Source: Trichomonas vaginalis G3
Lineage: Eukaryota; Parabasalia; Trichomonadida; Trichomonadidae
Length of the DNA stretch: 64,000 bases
Assembly (NCBI RefSeq): GCF_026262505.1
Contig: NC_067207.1
Location: 124,001 to 188,000, forward strand
Reading direction: 5' to 3'
The position numbers were made by a program, and so were the translations under genes. The notes under the pieces were generated by a model, which did not search any database, was not told the DNA's origin, and worked only from the letters and a program-made list of their open reading frames with translations. This document shows, piece after piece, positions 62,429-64,000 of this stretch (the first letter of the stretch is position 1; each line of letters starts with the position of its first letter).

Positions 62429-62459
62429 AGGGCACGAAGTGCCTGGAAGCCCCACTACC
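62420..62459 (-). repeat. Right terminal repeat core
   Basis: Reverse complement of 34,608-34,647, with the GGCAC-GAA-GTGCC hairpin, followed by eight T then AAAACAC of host sequence. Confidence 0.8.
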
Positions 62460-62807
62460 TTTTTTTTAAAACACATCTACAAACTTATTTTAAGGATGTT
62501 GGGAAATCAATAAAAAATAATTGGAACCGTCGCAATTTTGACATGTAAAGAATTGTCAAAATCATAAAAATTTGTTAACAAACAATACATCATTTCAATA
62601 TTGCTTTCATTAAAATGTAGATGTAATAAATTTAACAGGAAAACAATCAAAAATTAAATTTCTTCAAATTCAATTCACCTTATCAGTTTGATTCAAGTTA
62701 TTTTGTTTCATTAATGATATGTTTCCCATACCCAAAACAAATTATACAGCTCTCAAAGAATAATTTTATATTTGCCAAAAAATAAATATATAAAATGGAA
62801 ATTTATT
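62460..62807. other. Spacer between Maverick and actin-related gene
   Basis: AT-rich host sequence, 3' flank of the actin-related gene. Nothing else recognised. Confidence 0.6.
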
Positions 62808-63890
62808 TTACATAAATGACTTCTGTCTGAAGATAAATTCCTTCTGGGTCTCCCACTCAGCCTTCTTAATCTGGAATTGCTCAAATACCGGTGTTGTAGC
62901 GAAAATTGAACCTCCAACCCAAGCTCCGTGTTTTCTTTCTGGCGCAGCGATAATATTCACTGCCTTCTTGAGAGATCCAGTAAGATCTTCTTGTATTCTA
63001 TCTGCAATTCCAGGGAACATCGTGGATCCACCGCTAATAACAACATTCTGTAGTAAATCTGTCTTAAGGAACTCATCGCATCTTCCAATGGAAACTTCTA
63101 ATGCTTTGCTAATACCAAGAGCGTCAATTGAATTCAATGATGGATCAAATAAGACTTCTGGGCCTAAGAAGCGCTCATCTCCGATTGTAAGACGAGTACC
63201 ACTTGGAAGTTCGTAAGGTGCTGGTTGGTTATTCGCTGTACTTGATGCTTTTACGTAACATAATTGTTCTTTAACTTCGTTAACTGCATTATTGTCTGCT
63301 TCACCCATACCAATCTTTTTAAGTAATGATTTGAGATATAAATCAACATCTTGACCACCAAGATTTGCTGTAATTCTTGCATGTTCTAATCCAAAGAATT
63401 CGAAAATAGGAACAACGTTTGTGATGCTATACCCACACTCAGCAACAACACCTGTAGCTCTTCCTGTCGAAAGAAGTGATAAAGCTGCTGAAGAAATAAA
63501 AGCAATTGATGGAACGTGGAATGTTTCGATAAAGTATTCTGTAATTAACTCAAGCTGTTGAGTACTAGCTCCAGATGGTCTTGAAATCAAGATGTGATTA
63601 TTTTCTCCTTTAATTTCGAGTGTTTGGAAAATATAATTAACAATTGAATAGAAATCTTCTGGTGATTGAATTTCAGAACGAACGATTGGTCTTTTTACTG
63701 TAACATTTGCACCAGAAAGTGCTGATTCACCGATCAGAGGATCGTTTGAGTTTGATGGACCGAGTTTTGCGTGTCTCAGATTGCCGACAACTGTTGGAAA
63801 TACAAGAGATGGCGAATCGTTGCCAGCAAAACCAGCTTTAACAAAACCAGATCCAAAATCTAGCACTAGGATTGGATCAGTAGAACTCAT
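62808..63890 (-). CDS. Divergent actin-related protein
   Basis: A 360-residue actin-fold protein. Phosphate loop 1 is kept (LVLDFGSGFVKAGFAGND, with Asp, Gly-Ser-Gly and Lys of actin). Loop 2, DSGDGVTH in actin, reads ECGYSITN, and the AIQAVLSL helix that holds catalytic Gln137 reads ISSAALSL, so the hydrolysis residues are altered. The adenine-site strand ISGGSTMFPGI is kept, and the end (FRQKSFM) echoes actin's RKCF. Shorter than actin (375) through small losses in subdomains 2 and 4. It is therefore a non-canonical actin or Arp, perhaps nucleotide-binding but poorly hydrolysing. True ATG; stop overlaps TAAAATAAA. Nuclear or cytoskeletal use cannot be told. Confidence 0.85.
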   Translation of the reverse strand: MSSTDPILVLDFGSGFVKAGFAGNDSPSLVFPTVVGNLRHAKLGPSNSNDPLIGESALSGANVTVKRPIVRSEIQSPEDFYSIVNYIFQTLEIKGENNHILISRPSGASTQQLELITEYFIETFHVPSIAFISSAALSLLSTGRATGVVAECGYSITNVVPIFEFFGLEHARITANLGGQDVDLYLKSLLKKIGMGEADNNAVNEVKEQLCYVKASSTANNQPAPYELPSGTRLTIGDERFLGPEVLFDPSLNSIDALGISKALEVSIGRCDEFLKTDLLQNVVISGGSTMFPGIADRIQEDLTGSLKKAVNIIAAPERKHGAWVGGSIFATTPVFEQFQIKKAEWETQKEFIFRQKSFM

Positions 63891-64000
63891 TGCCCGTTTT
63901 TTTGGAAATAATCGTCATGGAACGATAATTTATTTATAAAAAGTCTAAAATCCTATCATTCTTTTAACAGTCTGACTATGCCTGGTAAATGTAAGGCCTT

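Larger units (their letters stand above)
34608..62459. mobile_element. Maverick/Polinton element with 6.3-kb inverted arms
   Basis: A 27.9-kb virus-like element. Both ends carry the same terminal sequence in inverted orientation: GGTAGTGGGGCTTCCAGGCA followed by CTTCGTGCCCTCTAGCCCC on the left, and its reverse complement on the right, next to runs of A (26) and T (8). The first about 6.3 kb and last about 6.5 kb are inverted copies. Parts: methyltransferase, small membrane protein, 120- and 80-residue proteins, structural protein, fibre and integrase in each arm; capsid-type genes, SF3 helicase, A32-type ATPase and KilA-N genes in the centre. No DNA polymerase B or Ulp1-type protease was recognised. 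The element is broken, with very roughly two dozen breaks, most near a gap of unknown bases. High likeness between the arms suggests a recent age. Target duplication is masked by the A/T runs. Confidence 0.85.
55920..62459 (-). repeat. Right inverted arm of the Maverick
   Basis: Inverted counterpart of 34,608-40,911, with the same ten or so genes in mirrored order. Generally better preserved than the left arm in its inner part, less so in the structural and methyltransferase genes. Protein likeness in the methyltransferase is roughly 97% by eye. Confidence 0.85.

Noticed and set aside
34608-62459. Retrovirus or LTR element because of the rve-type integrase
   Set aside because: No reverse transcriptase or Gag; the ATPase, capsid-type genes, SF3 helicase and terminal inverted repeats identify a Maverick/Polinton.

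Overview
The window is eukaryotic DNA from a parabasalid, most likely Trichomonas vaginalis or a close relative. Genes are short-spaced, intron-poor and AT-rich. Several host stop codons run directly into the trichomonad TAAA-type polyadenylation signal. The gene set includes a hydrogenosomal-type [FeFe]-hydrogenase, an A-type Fe-S carrier with a hydrogenosome-like presequence, BspA-like leucine-rich-repeat genes, a Mutator-like transposon and a very large Maverick/Polinton, all typical of that lineage.

Host segment 1 (1-18 kb) holds, in order: an IscA/HesB carrier (+), a microspherule-1-like FHA protein (+), an unrecognised 683-residue protein (+), an E2F/DP-type factor with what look like two winged helices (+), a SAC9-like phosphoinositide phosphatase (+), one BspA-like gene and a broken sister copy (both -), and the [FeFe]-hydrogenase (+). 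The spacers are 0.3-1.7 kb and appear empty apart from a strong hairpin (5.26 kb), a possible short insertion (10.2 kb) and small direct repeats (18.2 and 18.8 kb).

Repeat and transposon segment (19-29.4 kb): about 5.7 kb of degenerate 24-bp minisatellite with a 0.7-0.8 kb higher-order period is followed directly by a Mutator-like element. Its ends are tandem arrays of about 53-bp units in inverted orientation. Inside are a 21-bp repeat array and two overlapping frames, the second a DDE transposase. Host segment 2 (30.8-34.5 kb) holds an SLC45/sucrose-type transporter (+), a small membrane protein (+) and a CAMK-like kinase (-).

Maverick/Polinton (34,608-62,459, 27.9 kb) sits 87 bp upstream of the kinase start codon. 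Its first and last 6.3-6.5 kb are inverted copies of one another. Each arm carries an adenine methyltransferase, a 43-residue membrane protein, 120- and 80-residue proteins, a structural-type protein, a fibre, an integrase and several small genes. The unique centre carries capsid-type genes, an SF3 helicase, an A32-type packaging ATPase, two KilA-N genes, and a repeat-rich zone of AGATCT-centred palindromes. I see no protein-primed DNA polymerase B. The fibre looks like a bacteriophage tail fibre (HTH-type shaft repeats and a gp10-like tip). The element as a whole is broken, with breaks concentrated on either side of a 25-N assembly gap, so some may be sequence error. The arms are very alike, which points to a recent element. 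A divergent actin-related gene (-) closes the window.

Many open frames in this window begin with non-ATG codons. Starts given here were moved to the first sensible ATG where one exists.
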